Below, piece after piece: positions 34,943 to 46,344 of a stretch of 64,000 bases of DNA. Source of the stretch: Pomphorhynchus laevis (lineage: Eukaryota > Acanthocephala > Palaeacanthocephala > Echinorhynchida > Pomphorhynchidae); assembly GCA_012934845.2 (NCBI GenBank), contig WNNJ02003313.1, positions 105,189-169,188 on the forward strand, written 5' to 3'. Every line of letters begins with the position of its first letter. The first letter of the stretch is position 1. Both the position numbers and the translations under genes were made by a program. The notes beneath the pieces were generated by a model. That model worked only from the letters and a program-made list of their open reading frames with translations, ran no database searches and was not told the DNA's origin.

Positions 34943-36960
34943 ATGGTGAGTAAACCTGTGCCTTTTTCACTGAATATACTTCAGTGGAATTCGGGAGTGG
35001 CTTCTGCCCTTAGACTTTTATCTGGTAGAGACGCATATGTTATAGTATTTCAAGAGATGCGGTCGATCCGTCTCCCTCAGGACATTACTCGATTTATCCC
35101 AAAGCATATTTGTTCCCACTATACTCCGTACATAACCCCACCATACTCCTCTTCATCTCAAAAACTCTTGAACTTAGTTAAGTGCTTGTTAAGATCCTCC
35201 CTCCTATTAAATATTCATGCCCAGCTATGTCTTGTCTAGTAGTTTTACTCTGTAAGAACGGTAAACGCCTCGGTCTAGCCAATGTCTACATCCGTACAGG
35301 AGAGATTCACAAGAACCGTGACCTCCTGGATAGTATTATCGACAGCAGCTATGACATGATACTTGGGAATTTCAGCGAAAGAACTGGTCGTTGGATTAAT
35401 GCAGCACTCCGCAGAGCCAAGAACGGTTATATTATTCACAAACCACCGTCCCCCACCTTTCATTGCAATCAACGAATTCACTCCTCGACTTAATATTGCT
35501 TCATTATACGTGGTTGTCAAAACCCTTCTGTACGGAGCAGTCGCGACAACATTTGTCCACCTCTCCTGATCTAATTCGCTGGCGATTAGAAGAAGATACG
35601 CTGCTTCGTAGAAGATTCCACTTTGACCCGATCAGAGTGGCTTTCTTACAGGCAACTATACAACGCTTCCCCCGAATTAGCAATGAGAGTTTGACCGAAT
35701 TTAATTCCTACCTCTCTTCGCAAGCCACCGCGTTGCTTTCGACAACCTATAATGGTCGCATTTTCAGTCCCATTCCGACAAAACTCAAGGCCCTAGCTAA
35801 ATTGCTGAACCTTCCTAATCTCTTTGCTTCCGGCAGACAAACCTTCTCGAATAAATACTGGAACAATAGATATAGGTTCCAGCTGAGTAGGGATAAGACG
35901 AATATTGTTCGTTTTAACCCGTCTCAGTCTTCCTTCTAGAAGATATTTAGGAAGGAGAAGTTTGTGTGTTGGAAGGATAGGGCTTTGGGTTGGATCGGTA
36001 GTATAGGCTTTAGAAATGTTTTGAAGGAATCACTAGCCCTACACAACTATGGAACCACGCAATCACCTCAACCAATCAGGCCTTGGGGAGACTTTAGGAG
36101 TAGAGACTTATCTGTCACAGATATTATCAACGACTGGGGGCCTTTTCCGGCACCTCCAAATCCGTTGCTTCACTCTGTTCTCGTGTCTGTAAGCTTTTGA
36201 CAGCCAATCAAAGAAGGGAGGTGTCTCTCACAATGCTATTAGCCACCCCATTCGATGTGGCCGGCATCGATATTAGTAAAAGGATTTTTTACCAAAAAAT
36301 ATCCGGTCTCTTGTCCTAAAGACCTGCGGCCCATTTCGATTCAAAATTCCCTCGTCTCGATCTACGAAAAAGCGCTTGCGCGTAGAATCCGCGTTCATCC
36401 GAGTAGGCGAAACTTAATCCCATCTGGTTTCCATGGGTTTGTCATATGTCGCTCGGTCCATTCAGCAGTTGGTGAAGTGCATCGGTCTTGTCAGGAGAAC
36501 AGTCATCAACTTGTTGTGGCTGTTTTCCTTGATTTTTCCGCTGCATTTGACCACATCTCCATTCCCTTTGTTATCTCTCCTCTCAGGTCCCTCGGGTTGC
36601 CTGCGAGAATTGTTAACACGGTGGAGATACTGCTGTACATCAAGCGATTTTATTATGATGACGACCCTGATGCGCGTCAGTTCTTCCCTATTTGCGGGTG
36701 TGATTCAAGGCTCCCCTCTCTCCTATTTTATATCTTTGGTCGGTGAAAGCTGACCAGGATAGGCTCAAACGTATCCTGAAGAGAGCTAGGTGGGCTCTAA
36801 AACGGGCCCAGCATTTGTCGTTGAAAAGGAAAGCCCAGGTGCGCCTTTGGAACACTTGGGCTATCTCGGGATTAGTCTTCTTTTGCATAGGACGTCCCTA
36901 GAGCAAAGGCTAAGGTTTCTTAAGCTCCTCGTCTCGCGTTTACCCAGCATAGTATTTACC
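34943..36960 (+). pseudogene. LINE ORF2 endonuclease and reverse transcriptase (copy B)
   Basis: The Met at 34943 begins VSKPVPFSLNILQWNSG. Endonuclease motifs: IVFQEMRS (expected LQETR) and MILGNFSERTGRW (expected GDFNDRTGRW), so the catalytic Asp is mutated. A linker at 35463-35939 follows, then the reverse transcriptase from 36255: KDLRPISIQNSLVSIYEKAL, AVFLDFSAAFDHI (first catalytic Asp) and GVIQGSPLS-like. The palm is then cut by the internal deletion. The post-palm QVRLWNTWAISGLVFF-like segment follows. Confidence 0.85.
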
Positions 36961-37247
36961 AATTGGTCTCTTCGGGGGGAAGACTCCGGGTGGTTCAATC
37001 GGAAGGCGGCGTGTTGAATTGGTTGGGGGCTCAGATCCCTATAGATTTGAGGCCGTAAATAGAACGGAAGACTGGTGTAAACCGAAGAAAAAGGAGAAGA
37101 TGAATTTTTTATGTTTGACTAACTCGTTTTTATCCCATTTATGTTTTTTATTAATAAAATCTTTATTATTGTTGTGTATGCCTTGATATTAAGCTCCATA
37201 TTTTCTGTTGATGTAATGGAAAAAATGTGTACGAGTAACAGCTTTTT

Positions 37248-37520
37248 GTGCGTCGGAGCTTCAAAGCTCCTGCAAAAACACTTCAGAATTTAATGTTTTT
37301 GGAGCAAATTCTCAAGAAAAAGGTATTGTAACTTTTTCTTCGTCGTCATTACTCGATCCACAGGTTAGTAAATTTGTTAGTAAAATTGTGCGTCGGAGCT
37401 TCAAAGCTCCTGCAAAAACACTTCAGAATTTAATGTTTTTGGAGCAAATTCTCAAGAAAAAGGTATTGTAACTTTTTCTTCGTCGTCATTACTCGATCCA
37501 CAGGTTAGTAAATTTGTTGT
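37248..37520 (+). repeat. LINE 5' region tandem duplication, 140-bp period
   Basis: GTGCGTCGGAGCTTCAAAGC at 37248 and 37388 starts two units identical over about 132 bp, ending in GGTTAGTAAATTTGTT. Copy B has a single diverged unit (33678 onward). The identity between units indicates a recent duplication, a common mode of LINE promoter change. Confidence 0.9.
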
Positions 37521-37529
37521 TAATTCTAA

Positions 37530-38350
37530 TTGACTCGGGGGAACTCCACTCGATACCGAAACAAAATAATTTGGTTATAATCACAGTGTTAAAGCCTATT
37601 GAAAGGCATAGACTATTTACAGTATTTCTCCGGAATTTTGTACATTACTACTCTGGGAGAGTAGTCTTTAACTCTGTTAGAACCTAAGAAAATCAAGTGA
37701 AAGTCGCATTTGCTTCCTTTGCCTTAATGGAATCATTCGAAGTATTTTTCAAGCAAAAACTCTACCATATGGTACTTTATTACTTAAGACTATACAGGCG
37801 GCATTAAAGATATTGAACTACCCTCTTCACTTAGAAGAGGAGGATTTGGTCCTTCTACGGAAGACCTTTAAACTACATTCTATCAGAGAGGTAAAATCTA
37901 AGACTGGAGACATACTACCGTTAGCCTTCTGCACAGCTGATTTAGACAACGCTCAGTTGCTTTCAACGGTTGCTACTAACCCCTTCTTGGGGTATAACCT
38001 ATCAAGACTCCTACACATTCCCACACTGCTACTCATGCCACAGTTGGGGGCACTGGGCCTCCTCCTGTTCACGCGAAAAATCCTGCGATGTTTGTAGTCT
38101 GCCCATATGCGTCGCTATATCTAAGGGGGAGAGGTGTGTGCCCCCCAGCTTGCGTTAATTGCGGAGGAGACCACCCAGCGTGTTTCCGTCGATGTAGAGT
38201 CTTTAAATATTTCAAGAAATATACTCTGATTATTCCACTCCTATTGTAAAAAGCTTCGCATCCATTGCTACCCCATCAAACAAGATGTCCAACTCGGACA
38301 TTATATACTTGATAGATAACAATAAAAAAGTTATACTAACACAGATATAG
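37530..38350 (+). pseudogene. LINE ORF1 with zinc knuckles (copy C)
   Basis: Pieces: NNLVIITVLKPIERHRLF and HYYSGRVVFNS (37530-37685), LHLEEEDLVLLRKTFKLHSI with KSKTGDILPLAFCTADLDN (37813 onward), then in another frame FPHCYSCHSWGHWASSC and CDVCSLPICVAISKGERC. The first knuckle here has a clean CxxCxxxGHxxxxC layout (HCYSCHSWGHWASSC). Frames change at least three times. Confidence 0.8.
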
Positions 38351-38619
38351 CAAATGATATCCCCTTTTGGCGGCGTTCCTTGGATCAGCCTCCGTTCCGC
38401 TACAATAAATGATGGTGAAGCAGAAATCGAAGAAACGCGGTGCCTCGGCACATACAGTTCCCACTGACGATGGGGAAATTGCTGAAAGAGAAGGCCTCGA
38501 AGGGAAATGAAGATATTGCTCTTGGAGTTCCGACCTTGGATGGGGCTAGTGGTGGGAAGGGCAACCTTCCCGCACCTAGCTCTGTCTAGGCTGGCTTCCT
38601 CTTCCAACTAATCTAACAC

Positions 38620-39645
38620 AATGGTGAGTAAGCCCGAGCCTTTTTCACTATATATCCGTCAGTGTAATTCGGGAGGTGCTTCTGCCCTTAGCATTTTATC
38701 TGGTAGAGATGCAGATGTTATAGTCTTTTAGGAGACGCGGTCTATCCGTATTTCCCAGTACATTACTCGATTTATCCCTCAGCATATATACACCCACTTC
38801 ACTCCGTATATAACCCCTCCTCACTCCTCTTCATCTCAAGATCTTTTAACCTCAGTTAAATGCTCCTTAAGATCTTTCCTCCGTCTTAATATTCTTGTCC
38901 AGCCCTATCATGTTTAGCTATATCACTTCGTAAGAATGGTAAACGCATCAGCATAGCCAATATTTATATACGGCCAAAAGAAATTCACAAAAACCGTGAC
39001 CTCCTGGATCGTATTTTGGGTAGTAGCTATGACATGTTACTTGCTGACCTCAACGACAGAACTGGTCGTTGGATTAATGCAGCAAACCACAGAGCCAGGA
39101 ACGACTATCTTATTCACAAACCACCCCCCACCTTTCATTGTTCAACAACTAATTCATTCCTCGACATATTACTGATACATAAGAATTTGTTGAAACCCTT
39201 CTGCACTGAGCAGTTGCGTCAACAACATACTACCGCTCATGACCAAATTCGTTGGCTGTTAGAGGAAGTTACGTTACTGACGAGAAGGTTCCACTTTAAT
39301 CCAATCAGGGTGGCCTTCTTTCAGGCAGCTATCCAACTCTTCCCCCGAATTGAGAATGAGAGTTTGACCGAATTTAATACCTACCTCTCATTGCAAGCTA
39401 CCTGGATACTACCGACTACCTATAAAGGTCTAATATACAATCCCACCCCGACAAAACTCAAGGTCCTAACTAAAATGCTATACCTTCCTAATTTCTCTTT
39501 TTCTGCCAGACAAGCCCTCTCGAATGAATACTGGAGCACTAAATATAGGCTTCAGCTGAGTAGGGATAAGGCAAGCATTTCTCTCCTTAACCCTTCTCAG
39601 TCTTTCTTCTGGAAGATATTCAAGAAGGAGAAGTTTGTCTGTTAA
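38620..39645 (+). pseudogene. LINE ORF2 endonuclease and linker (copy C)
   Basis: From ATGGTGAGTAAGCCCGAG, equivalent to the ORF2 start of copy B. The endonuclease N-terminus lies across frames to about 38.9 kb (ISGRDADVIV-like). The open piece 39016-39645 starts MGSSYDMLLADLNDRTGRWI (DLN for DFN), then LDILLIHKNLLKPFC and a long linker RRFHFNPIRVAFFQAAIQ. It leads into the reverse transcriptase. Confidence 0.8.
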
Positions 39646-39693
39646 AGGGATAGAGCAGTAGGTTGGATTGGTAGAATAGGCCATGAGAAAGCT

Positions 39694-40923
39694 TTGGATG
39701 TGTCACTATCCCTACACAATTATGGAGCCACTCAATCACCCCAACCAATCCCGCCTTGGTGTGACTTCAGGAGTAGGGACTTATCTGTAACAGATATCCT
39801 TAACTCCGGGGGGCCACTCCTGGACACCTCCAGAACCCATGCGCCACTCTCCATTAGTGTCTGTCAGCTTTTGACAGAGAGTCAGAGAAAGGAAGTCGCC
39901 ATAACAGTGCTATTAGCATCCCCGTCCGACATTGCTAACATCAATATCAGCCGGCGAGTATTTTTACCTAAAAAGAAGTCGATTACATGTCCCAAAGATC
40001 TGCGGCCCATCCCAATTCAAAACTCCCTCGTCTGCAATTACGAAAAAGCGCTTACGCGTAAAATCCGCGACCATCCAAGTAGGCGAAATTTAATCCCACC
40101 AGGTTATTATGGGTAAGTAAAAGATCGCTCGGTTCATTCAGCAATAGGTAAAGTGCAAGAGTTTTGTCAAGATAACAGTCATCAGCTTGCTGTGGCTGTC
40201 TTTCTTGACTTTTCGGCTGCATTTGACCGCATTTTCATTCCTTTTGTTATCTCTTCTCTCAGGTCCCTTGGATTGCCTGCGAGAATTGTGAACAGGGCGG
40301 AAATATTGTTGTACACCAAGTGATTCTTCTATGAAGACGACCCTGATGCACGTCAGTTCTACCCAATTACAGGTGTGCCTCAAGGCTCTCCACTTTCTCC
40401 AATCTTATATCTTGCTGCCTCCATTGAACTATACAAAAAAATCATACGCAATCAACATCTTGTGGTATATGCGGACGATACCACAGCCCTGTTCTCTGGA
40501 CGCAGGTGCAAAGATGCAGTCTCTTACATCTGTTGTTTCTTTACAAGATTTAAAGATCAACTGCCCATTTCCAACCTCGTTTTAAACTCCTCCAAATCGC
40601 AGGTGGTTGTCTTTCATGGCGCCCCTGCGACAAAGAAAAATCTTAAGAGATTAGCACTCTCAGCTCTATCTTTTATCCTGACTAATCAACCACTCCCTAC
40701 CTTCACAAGTCGAGTAAAATACCTGGGATTCACCATTACGGTGAACTGGTCAGCTAAAGCTGACCTGGAAAGACTTAAACGTATTCTAAAGAGAGCTAGA
40801 TGGTCTCTGAAACGGGCCCAACATCTGTCATTGAAAGAGAAAACCCAAGTGCGCCTATGGGGTACTTGGGCTATCTCGGGATTAGTCTTCTTTTCAAGAG
40901 GACGTCCCCACAGCAAAGACTAA
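39694..40923 (+). pseudogene. LINE ORF2 reverse transcriptase (copy C)
   Basis: 39694-40116 contains TCPKDLRPIPIQNSLVCNYE. The block with FLDFSAAFD lies at about 40.2 kb in another frame. 40375-40923 (182 residues) begins MPQGSPLSPILYLAAS and contains LVVYADDTTALFSG, the catalytic YADD, then VKYLGFTITVNWSAKADLER and LWGTWAISGLVFFSRG. This is the only copy in the window retaining the palm catalytic box of this family. Truncated right after GRPHSKD. Confidence 0.9.
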
Positions 40924-40935
40924 AGTTTCTCAAGC

Positions 40936-42221
40936 AATAAATGTATTAAAAAACATTTATTCCGATCAGGGAAATATATCATTTTTTTTAATAATGAGAA
41001 ATATAACCTTAACGTTATTGACTTAACGAACACTATTTAAATATGATCACCATATGCGGTAAATAGCATATGGTAATTTATATAACGGCTGTTAATTCTA
41101 CACTAAAATAGGAAAACATGCTATTGCAGTTTTAAAGAACAATTCTAATTAGTAGTAACATCATTTAAAATACAATTGATTACTAATTGATTATCGATCA
41201 ATTAGTGACCACCAAGTGAATACGTATCAACAGGTTATCCATATTACAAACTATATTTTACTTTGTAGAATCGAATAATTAAACGCGTTAAATGACAAAT
41301 AGTCATGTTGTTGCATGTATAGTTTTTAAAGCTAAACCCCGATTCTTCACAACATTCAGTTAAACAATTCCGGAACATGTTGAATAGTGCTGCTTACACG
41401 AAAAAACAGTGTTAATGCATTGTTGTTCGATGCATATTTTTATTCATGTGCATTGTATAGAAAATAGGTTGCGTCTACTGATTTATAATAAAAGGAAGAG
41501 GTAGAGAAAAACCTCTTATATTGGCTGTTTCATAGATGTAAGAAAATAGAAACTATTTCGGTAGACAGTGAATTAGTAAATTCGGTCGCGTACGACGAAT
41601 TTGTCTAGATTGTGCATAGCCTCAAGCGTTAATGTTATTTCATCGATATTTCACTAATAACGAATGAAATTTAAAATTAATTTGTCTAATAAACGATAAA
41701 AGTAGAAAATTTAAATAATAAAGAATAGAAAGCATTGCATTTATTCTATAAATTTAAAAGAAATTTATAACTTTATTAATTTTTGTTCCAACAAACCACA
41801 CAATCTTTCGAGAGCTCCTTCTATCTTCAGGAAAATTACAAATAATTTATTCAAAAACAAAAGCATCAAGTTTGCCATTTATATAAAATACTTAAAATTT
41901 GAAACAAAGGAAAATAATATCAAAGAAAACAAATTTAAAATGCAACAATATCCATACAAATAATAAGATTTTCAAAAAAATTCGAAATTTGCAGCACTTT
42001 CGGAGCATCAAAGGATTTGCTGGAAATGGAAGAAATAACAAAATTCAAAAAAAGCCAATAATAAGAAGTATCAAGTTAATCTTTCTTCTTTAACCAAGGT
42101 AAAGGATTTATGTGCAGATTCTATAATGGAACAGAAGGAACTTCCATTGTGTCTAAATGGGCTAATTTAGTGAACATTAAATTTTTAGAAAGACAAGACA
42201 TATTTAACAAGACTTTAAAAG
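40936..42221. other. AT-rich stretch, nothing recognised
   Basis: No motif-bearing frame. The 64-residue Lys/Asn-rich frame at 41899-42093 has composition like the PLE linker and may be a decayed 5' part of the PLE that follows, but no conserved block is visible. Confidence 0.4.
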
Positions 42222-42400
42222 AAATTTCAGAGCTCTATATTTTAAGCTTTATAGAATATGAATTTGTTCATAACTGTGTAAAAAATAAAGGTATATTATC
42301 TATTATTTAGACAAACAAAATTAAATTCTGTGGAGTAATAGTATATCTCAAATAAATAAGTTCACTTGCCTAACTGTTTTGGCCCTAACTGTTTACAAAA

Positions 42401-42499
42401 TGTGATAACCAGAGAGAATAAATGGCTTTTATTCACGAATCTACAAATAGTAGGTAAAGTTAAATATAAAATGATAAAGTAATTAAATGTGATACCACA
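42401..42499 (-). repeat. 3' LTR, 99 bp
   Basis: Identical to the 5' LTR. The minus-strand sequence just before it has a short purine run (GGGATGAA) that may be the polypurine tract; this is weak. CAAAA at 42396-42400 is the flanking duplication. Confidence 0.95.
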
Positions 42500-43067
42500 T
42501 TCATCCCATGTGATAGTTTTGGAAGTATGCAGGACTTCTTCGACTTCTTGTACTTCGTCGGTAGAATTCTCTAGTTGTCACGGGATGATGGTTTGCCTCA
42601 GGAATTGATGTCCTCTTTGAACTCAAGTTCATATCGATATTGTCAGTGGCATCATATTGCTTTCCGTTATTGTTATCATCTTCATAGTCTGGCTGGTTCC
42701 TATCGAAGCTATCTTGACAGTCGTCATCCCCGTCCCTTGACAATCCCGAACTACGAATATCCGAACTGTCTGGATCCTTGTAAATGGAGGTTTCTGAAGG
42801 ATAACGAGATAGGTGTCGAGTTGAAATATTTGCTTCTTTCCCAGATGGAAGTTCGATATGAGCCGTGTTTGGATTCGCGTTTATCAGTTTAGCTTTGAGC
42901 AATTTATCGTCGTATTTGTCGTGTTTGTAGAAATTTCGCACGAATACAGATCCGGGATGATGGAGCCATTCTGGTAAATTGAATTTAATTAATGGGCGTC
43001 TAGAGAAGTTGAAGATTCGATCATGAGGTGTCGAGCCAGTTGAGGTGCATAATAGTCCTCGAATAGA

Positions 43068-44873
43068 TTAAAGGCTTTCAGCGAGGACCGTTTCCCAAGC
43101 AGCAACCGGACGATTGTAGTCTCTAAGCCGCAAAAGTACAGCGCTCCATAATATACCGTTATAGCGTTCGATCTGTCCGTTGCCTAACGGATTGTACGGA
43201 GAAGAGTGACTTGCTACCGTGCCAATACTCTCCAGATAATCAGAGAATTCTTTCGACATGAAGGATGACCCGCGATCGGAATGTACAAATTCAGGTGGAC
43301 CAAATATTGTCACTATACCACGCAGGCAATTTATCACTGTTTGAGCGGACATATCACGGCATGCAAATCCAAAGGGATAACGAGAATATTCATCGACGGC
43401 TGTAAGCAAATATTTCTTGCCTGATGAACTGGGCAAAGGACCTTTGAAGTCAAGTGAAATTCTTTCGAAAGGTCGTGTCGCTCTGATGAGGGCAGTTTTT
43501 GGAGGCTTGAAGAAGTTTAGTTTCAACAACGAACAGGTAACGCAATGAGATACAACATAACGAACGTCTTCAGTGCTATATGGAAGTTGATTCGATTGAA
43601 CGAAGTGATACAAACGATTGACTCCTGGGTGGCAAAGCGTAGCGTGAAGTTCATAAAGAAGCTTGAGATCTTTCTGTTTGTCAAAGTAATCGCAACTTGA
43701 AGCACAAATATCCCTAGACATTGAGTCGGCCGCATAATTCAACTTTCCAGGCCGGTAAAGTATACAATATTTGAACTCAGATAGATCGAGACGCCATCTT
43801 TGCACTTTTTCATTTTTAATTTTACTCTTATGATTCCTGTTAAATATGAATGAAACTGACCTTTGATCCGTTAGAACATTGAAAGTTCGTCCAGACAAAT
43901 AGTGCCTCCAGTATCGCAATGCTTCAACGATGGCAACGGCCTCTTTCTCAATAGCGGAATGTCCAACGACACTCTTACTAAGTGTATGCGAATAAAATGC
44001 GACGGGTTTGTTATCCTGCGTTAATACAGCACCGATAGCATAAAGGGATGCGTCAGTCTCTACTGTAAATGTCTTATTGAAATCAATGGGTGTTAGAGTA
44101 GCTGAAATAATACGATCACGAATTATCTCAAATGAGCGCTTTGCTGCAGGTGTAATAGGAAATATCGTGGTTTCAGCTAACGGACGAATCTGCGACGAAA
44201 AATTTTGAATCCATTTGGAATAATGTGAGAAAAGGCCGACAATTCTTCGCAGTTGACGTTTATTTTGAGGTACCTGCAGTTCTCGCAAAGGTGAGACACG
44301 ATTAGGATCAGGCCGTTTAATACCACTACCAACTTGATATCCCAGAATATTGATCATCGTTTTATTAATCATACATTTCAATTCATTTAGTGTTATTCGG
44401 TACCTAGAAGCAACTTCACGAAACTTGGCCAGATTTGTATCATGTTCTTGCTGTGTTTTGCCGCACACAATGATATCGTCGAGGTATGAATAGGTGCCGG
44501 TTAAGTTTTCTTTCTCTATGATCTCGTTGATTATTTGCTGGAAGGCGGCTACAGCATTCGTGAGTCCAAAAGGCATACGCTGAAATTGATAGAGTTGACC
44601 ATCTGCCTCGAATGCGGTCAAGAATTTTTCGTTTGCTCGCAAAGGAACTTGATGGTAAGCACTTTTTAAATCGAGGGTGCTAAACACGTTATTGGACGAT
44701 ATGGTGTCGATCAGGTCGTCAATTCGGGGCATGGGATAAGCGTCGAGGACCGTGAATCTATTTACGGTCTGCGAGTAATCTACTACTAGACGACGACGTC
44801 CTTCTCTGTTTACAATAAGAACTTGCGCACGCCACGGTGAGCGACTGCGCTCGATGATACCTTCGGACAACAT
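43068..44873 (-). CDS. pol: Pol of the LTR element: RT, RNase H, integrase
   Basis: 601 residues. Reverse transcriptase: RRRLVVDYSQTVNRFTVLDA, FSTLDLKSAYHQVPL and YLDDIIV (catalytic Asp). RNase H: FTVETDASLYAIGAVLTQD. Integrase: zinc-binding HATLCHPGVNRL...CVTCSLLK, then the core with SLDFKGPLPSSSGKKYLLTA, VHSDRGSSF and NPLGNGQIERYNG (D, D, E). The order reverse transcriptase before integrase is Ty3/gypsy-like rather than Copia-like. Confidence 0.95.
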   Translation of the reverse strand: MLSEGIIERSRSPWRAQVLIVNREGRRRLVVDYSQTVNRFTVLDAYPMPRIDDLIDTISSNNVFSTLDLKSAYHQVPLRANEKFLTAFEADGQLYQFQRMPFGLTNAVAAFQQIINEIIEKENLTGTYSYLDDIIVCGKTQQEHDTNLAKFREVASRYRITLNELKCMINKTMINILGYQVGSGIKRPDPNRVSPLRELQVPQNKRQLRRIVGLFSHYSKWIQNFSSQIRPLAETTIFPITPAAKRSFEIIRDRIISATLTPIDFNKTFTVETDASLYAIGAVLTQDNKPVAFYSHTLSKSVVGHSAIEKEAVAIVEALRYWRHYLSGRTFNVLTDQRSVSFIFNRNHKSKIKNEKVQRWRLDLSEFKYCILYRPGKLNYAADSMSRDICASSCDYFDKQKDLKLLYELHATLCHPGVNRLYHFVQSNQLPYSTEDVRYVVSHCVTCSLLKLNFFKPPKTALIRATRPFERISLDFKGPLPSSSGKKYLLTAVDEYSRYPFGFACRDMSAQTVINCLRGIVTIFGPPEFVHSDRGSSFMSKEFSDYLESIGTVASHSSPYNPLGNGQIERYNGILWSAVLLRLRDYNRPVAAWETVLAESL

Positions 44874-44945
44874 CCGTTTTACTTCCGAAGCAATAAAGCG
44901 GCGATCTTCGATATTACGGCGCCGGGACGGAATTGCTGCAGGTTT

Positions 44946-46226
44946 CTAGTTTTTAAAATCGTCTGAAAATAACGACGGTATATCGATTTCCATGCTCGAT
45001 AGTTGCCCAATGGTTAATGTTTCTTGCTTAGCATTTCCTCGAAGTCGAATGGAAACACTTGAATGCAAGCGCAGGAATGGATGACCAAGTATGAGATCAC
45101 GACAAAGATGAGGCATGACGAAGCATTGAATGTCAGTATAGTTTCGGTCACAGTAAGATATCGGTAATACGCATCGTTCATTGCATACGGATGTAAATGA
45201 TGAATTAGCCATGGAAATCCTAACACAACAAGATTCTGTAGGAATACCTAGTTTTCGAATAACTGATGAATCGACAAAGTTGGAAGAGCTCCCTGTATCG
45301 ATAAGAGCATACAGCTGTTGTGTTCCAACGCGAACTTGTACCGTCATGTCGTCAAGTTTAGATGCATCACCATTTGCATTTTGACAGGATATGATATTAA
45401 GTGATTCACAGTCGGACGCGTATGATCGAGTACTACGATTGTATTTTCGTCGAGATCGAAGCAACTTAGTTCGACAAACTTTTTCGTAGTGTCCACGTTT
45501 TAAGCAGAATGAACATTCAGCATCCCGGGCTGGACAACGATTTCGTGTATGCATAACTCCACCACAAAAGTAGCACCTTTTCTTGTTGATCTTTTGAGCT
45601 ACGGCAATAGATTCTTCACTTTCAGAAATATCAGTATTTCCTTTTGAACCTTTAGTTTCCCTTAAGGCATTTACTGTGAATTCGGATGTGTGTCGATATT
45701 CGTTTGATTGAGTTTGAGCTGCTTCAATCGTTCGAGCGACTTGATAAGCTTTCTCTTTGTCGATGTCATTAGTCTCGAGTATGCGTTGACGAATTTCGTT
45801 CGATTGTAAACCCGTATTAAATGAATCGCAAATAAGAATATCGCGCAGCTCCTCAGCTTTCACATCTTTGAAGGTGCATTGTCGTGCAAGTGTTTCAAGA
45901 CGATCCACATAGTTAGATATCGATTCATCGAGAGTTTGTCGTGCAGAACACAGTAGATGTCGTTTGTAAACCGAATTTGTAGATTTTATGAATGCTTTGT
46001 CGAGGACATCCATTGCTGAATCATAATCCAGGCACTCGTCAATCTTGTCGAATAATTGAGCGGAAATTGAGATTTTCAGGAGATCAAGTTTGTCATCTTG
46101 TGAATCCATTTTGATGCGTTTGATAAATGTTTCGAAGCGATATCGCCAGTGACGCCATTCGCGTTCTGCTTCAGGACAGTCTGTCGTTAGTTTGAGTGTA
46201 TCCGGCTTGAACAGAGTATCCATCAA
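44946..46226 (-). CDS. gag: Gag and protease of the LTR element
   Basis: 426 residues starting only about 20 nt after the 5' LTR. The N-terminal two thirds is a helical capsid-like region. Near residues 215-250 are two knuckles, CYFCGGVMHTRNRC and CSFCLKRGHYEKVC, that would bind RNA. At about 310, YALIDTGSSSNFV carries the aspartic protease DTGSS active site, and ILGHPFLR near the end is the second protease motif. Neighbouring pol is in another frame, as is usual where the family uses programmed frameshifting. Confidence 0.9.
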   Translation of the reverse strand: MMDTLFKPDTLKLTTDCPEAEREWRHWRYRFETFIKRIKMDSQDDKLDLLKISISAQLFDKIDECLDYDSAMDVLDKAFIKSTNSVYKRHLLCSARQTLDESISNYVDRLETLARQCTFKDVKAEELRDILICDSFNTGLQSNEIRQRILETNDIDKEKAYQVARTIEAAQTQSNEYRHTSEFTVNALRETKGSKGNTDISESEESIAVAQKINKKRCYFCGGVMHTRNRCPARDAECSFCLKRGHYEKVCRTKLLRSRRKYNRSTRSYASDCESLNIISCQNANGDASKLDDMTVQVRVGTQQLYALIDTGSSSNFVDSSVIRKLGIPTESCCVRISMANSSFTSVCNERCVLPISYCDRNYTDIQCFVMPHLCRDLILGHPFLRLHSSVSIRLRGNAKQETLTIGQLSSMEIDIPSLFSDDFKN

Positions 46227-46245
46227 GACAATTCGTGAATAAAAT

Positions 46246-46344
46246 TGTGATAACCAGAGAGAATAAATGGCTTTTATTCACGAATCTACAAATAGTAGGT
46301 AAAGTTAAATATAAAATGATAAAGTAATTAAATGTGATACCACA
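46246..46344 (-). repeat. 5' LTR, 99 bp
   Basis: Identical to the other LTR at 42401-42499. Very short for an autonomous LTR element. It contains ATTCGTGAATAAAA (minus strand, 46285 to 46272), complementary to the sequence directly downstream of the LTR. Confidence 0.95.

Larger units (their letters stand above)
33660..37095 (+). mobile_element. Jockey/I/R1-group LINE, copy B
   Basis: Near-complete order: 5' region with CGGAGCTTCAAAG (shared with copy C), ORF1, ORF2 with endonuclease and reverse transcriptase, and a 3' UTR to about 37095. About 340 bp of the palm is missing between GVIQGSPLS and SADLDRLKRIL equivalents (near 36735-36750), which removes the YADD motif. Several other frame breaks are present. 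It abuts copy C in the same orientation. Confidence 0.9.
37140..40935 (+). mobile_element. Jockey/I/R1-group LINE, copy C
   Basis: Same order as copy B, with the best-preserved palm. The 5' region has a 140-bp tandem duplication. ORF1 is at about 37.53-38.35 kb and ORF2 at about 38.62-40.92 kb. The 3' end is cut at about 40935, just after GRPHSKD, so the C-terminus and 3' UTR are absent and AT-rich DNA follows. Frame breaks are frequent. Confidence 0.9.
42401..46344 (-). mobile_element. Young Ty3/gypsy-type LTR retrotransposon
   Basis: Two 99-bp terminal repeats with TG...CA ends (42401-42499 and 46246-46344) read identically, and CAAAA flanks both sides as a 5-bp target duplication. Between them on the minus strand lie gag with zinc knuckles, protease, reverse transcriptase, RNase H, integrase and a C-terminal tail, the Ty3/gypsy order. 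Gag and pol lie in different frames. It is nearly whole, with about one or two breaks. Identical LTRs imply a recent insertion. The double knuckle resembles Mag-like members; the clade is not settled. Confidence 0.95.

Noticed and set aside
42501-42941. Independent host gene next to the LTR element
   Set aside because: Position inside the LTRs and same strand as pol show it is the tail of the element itself.
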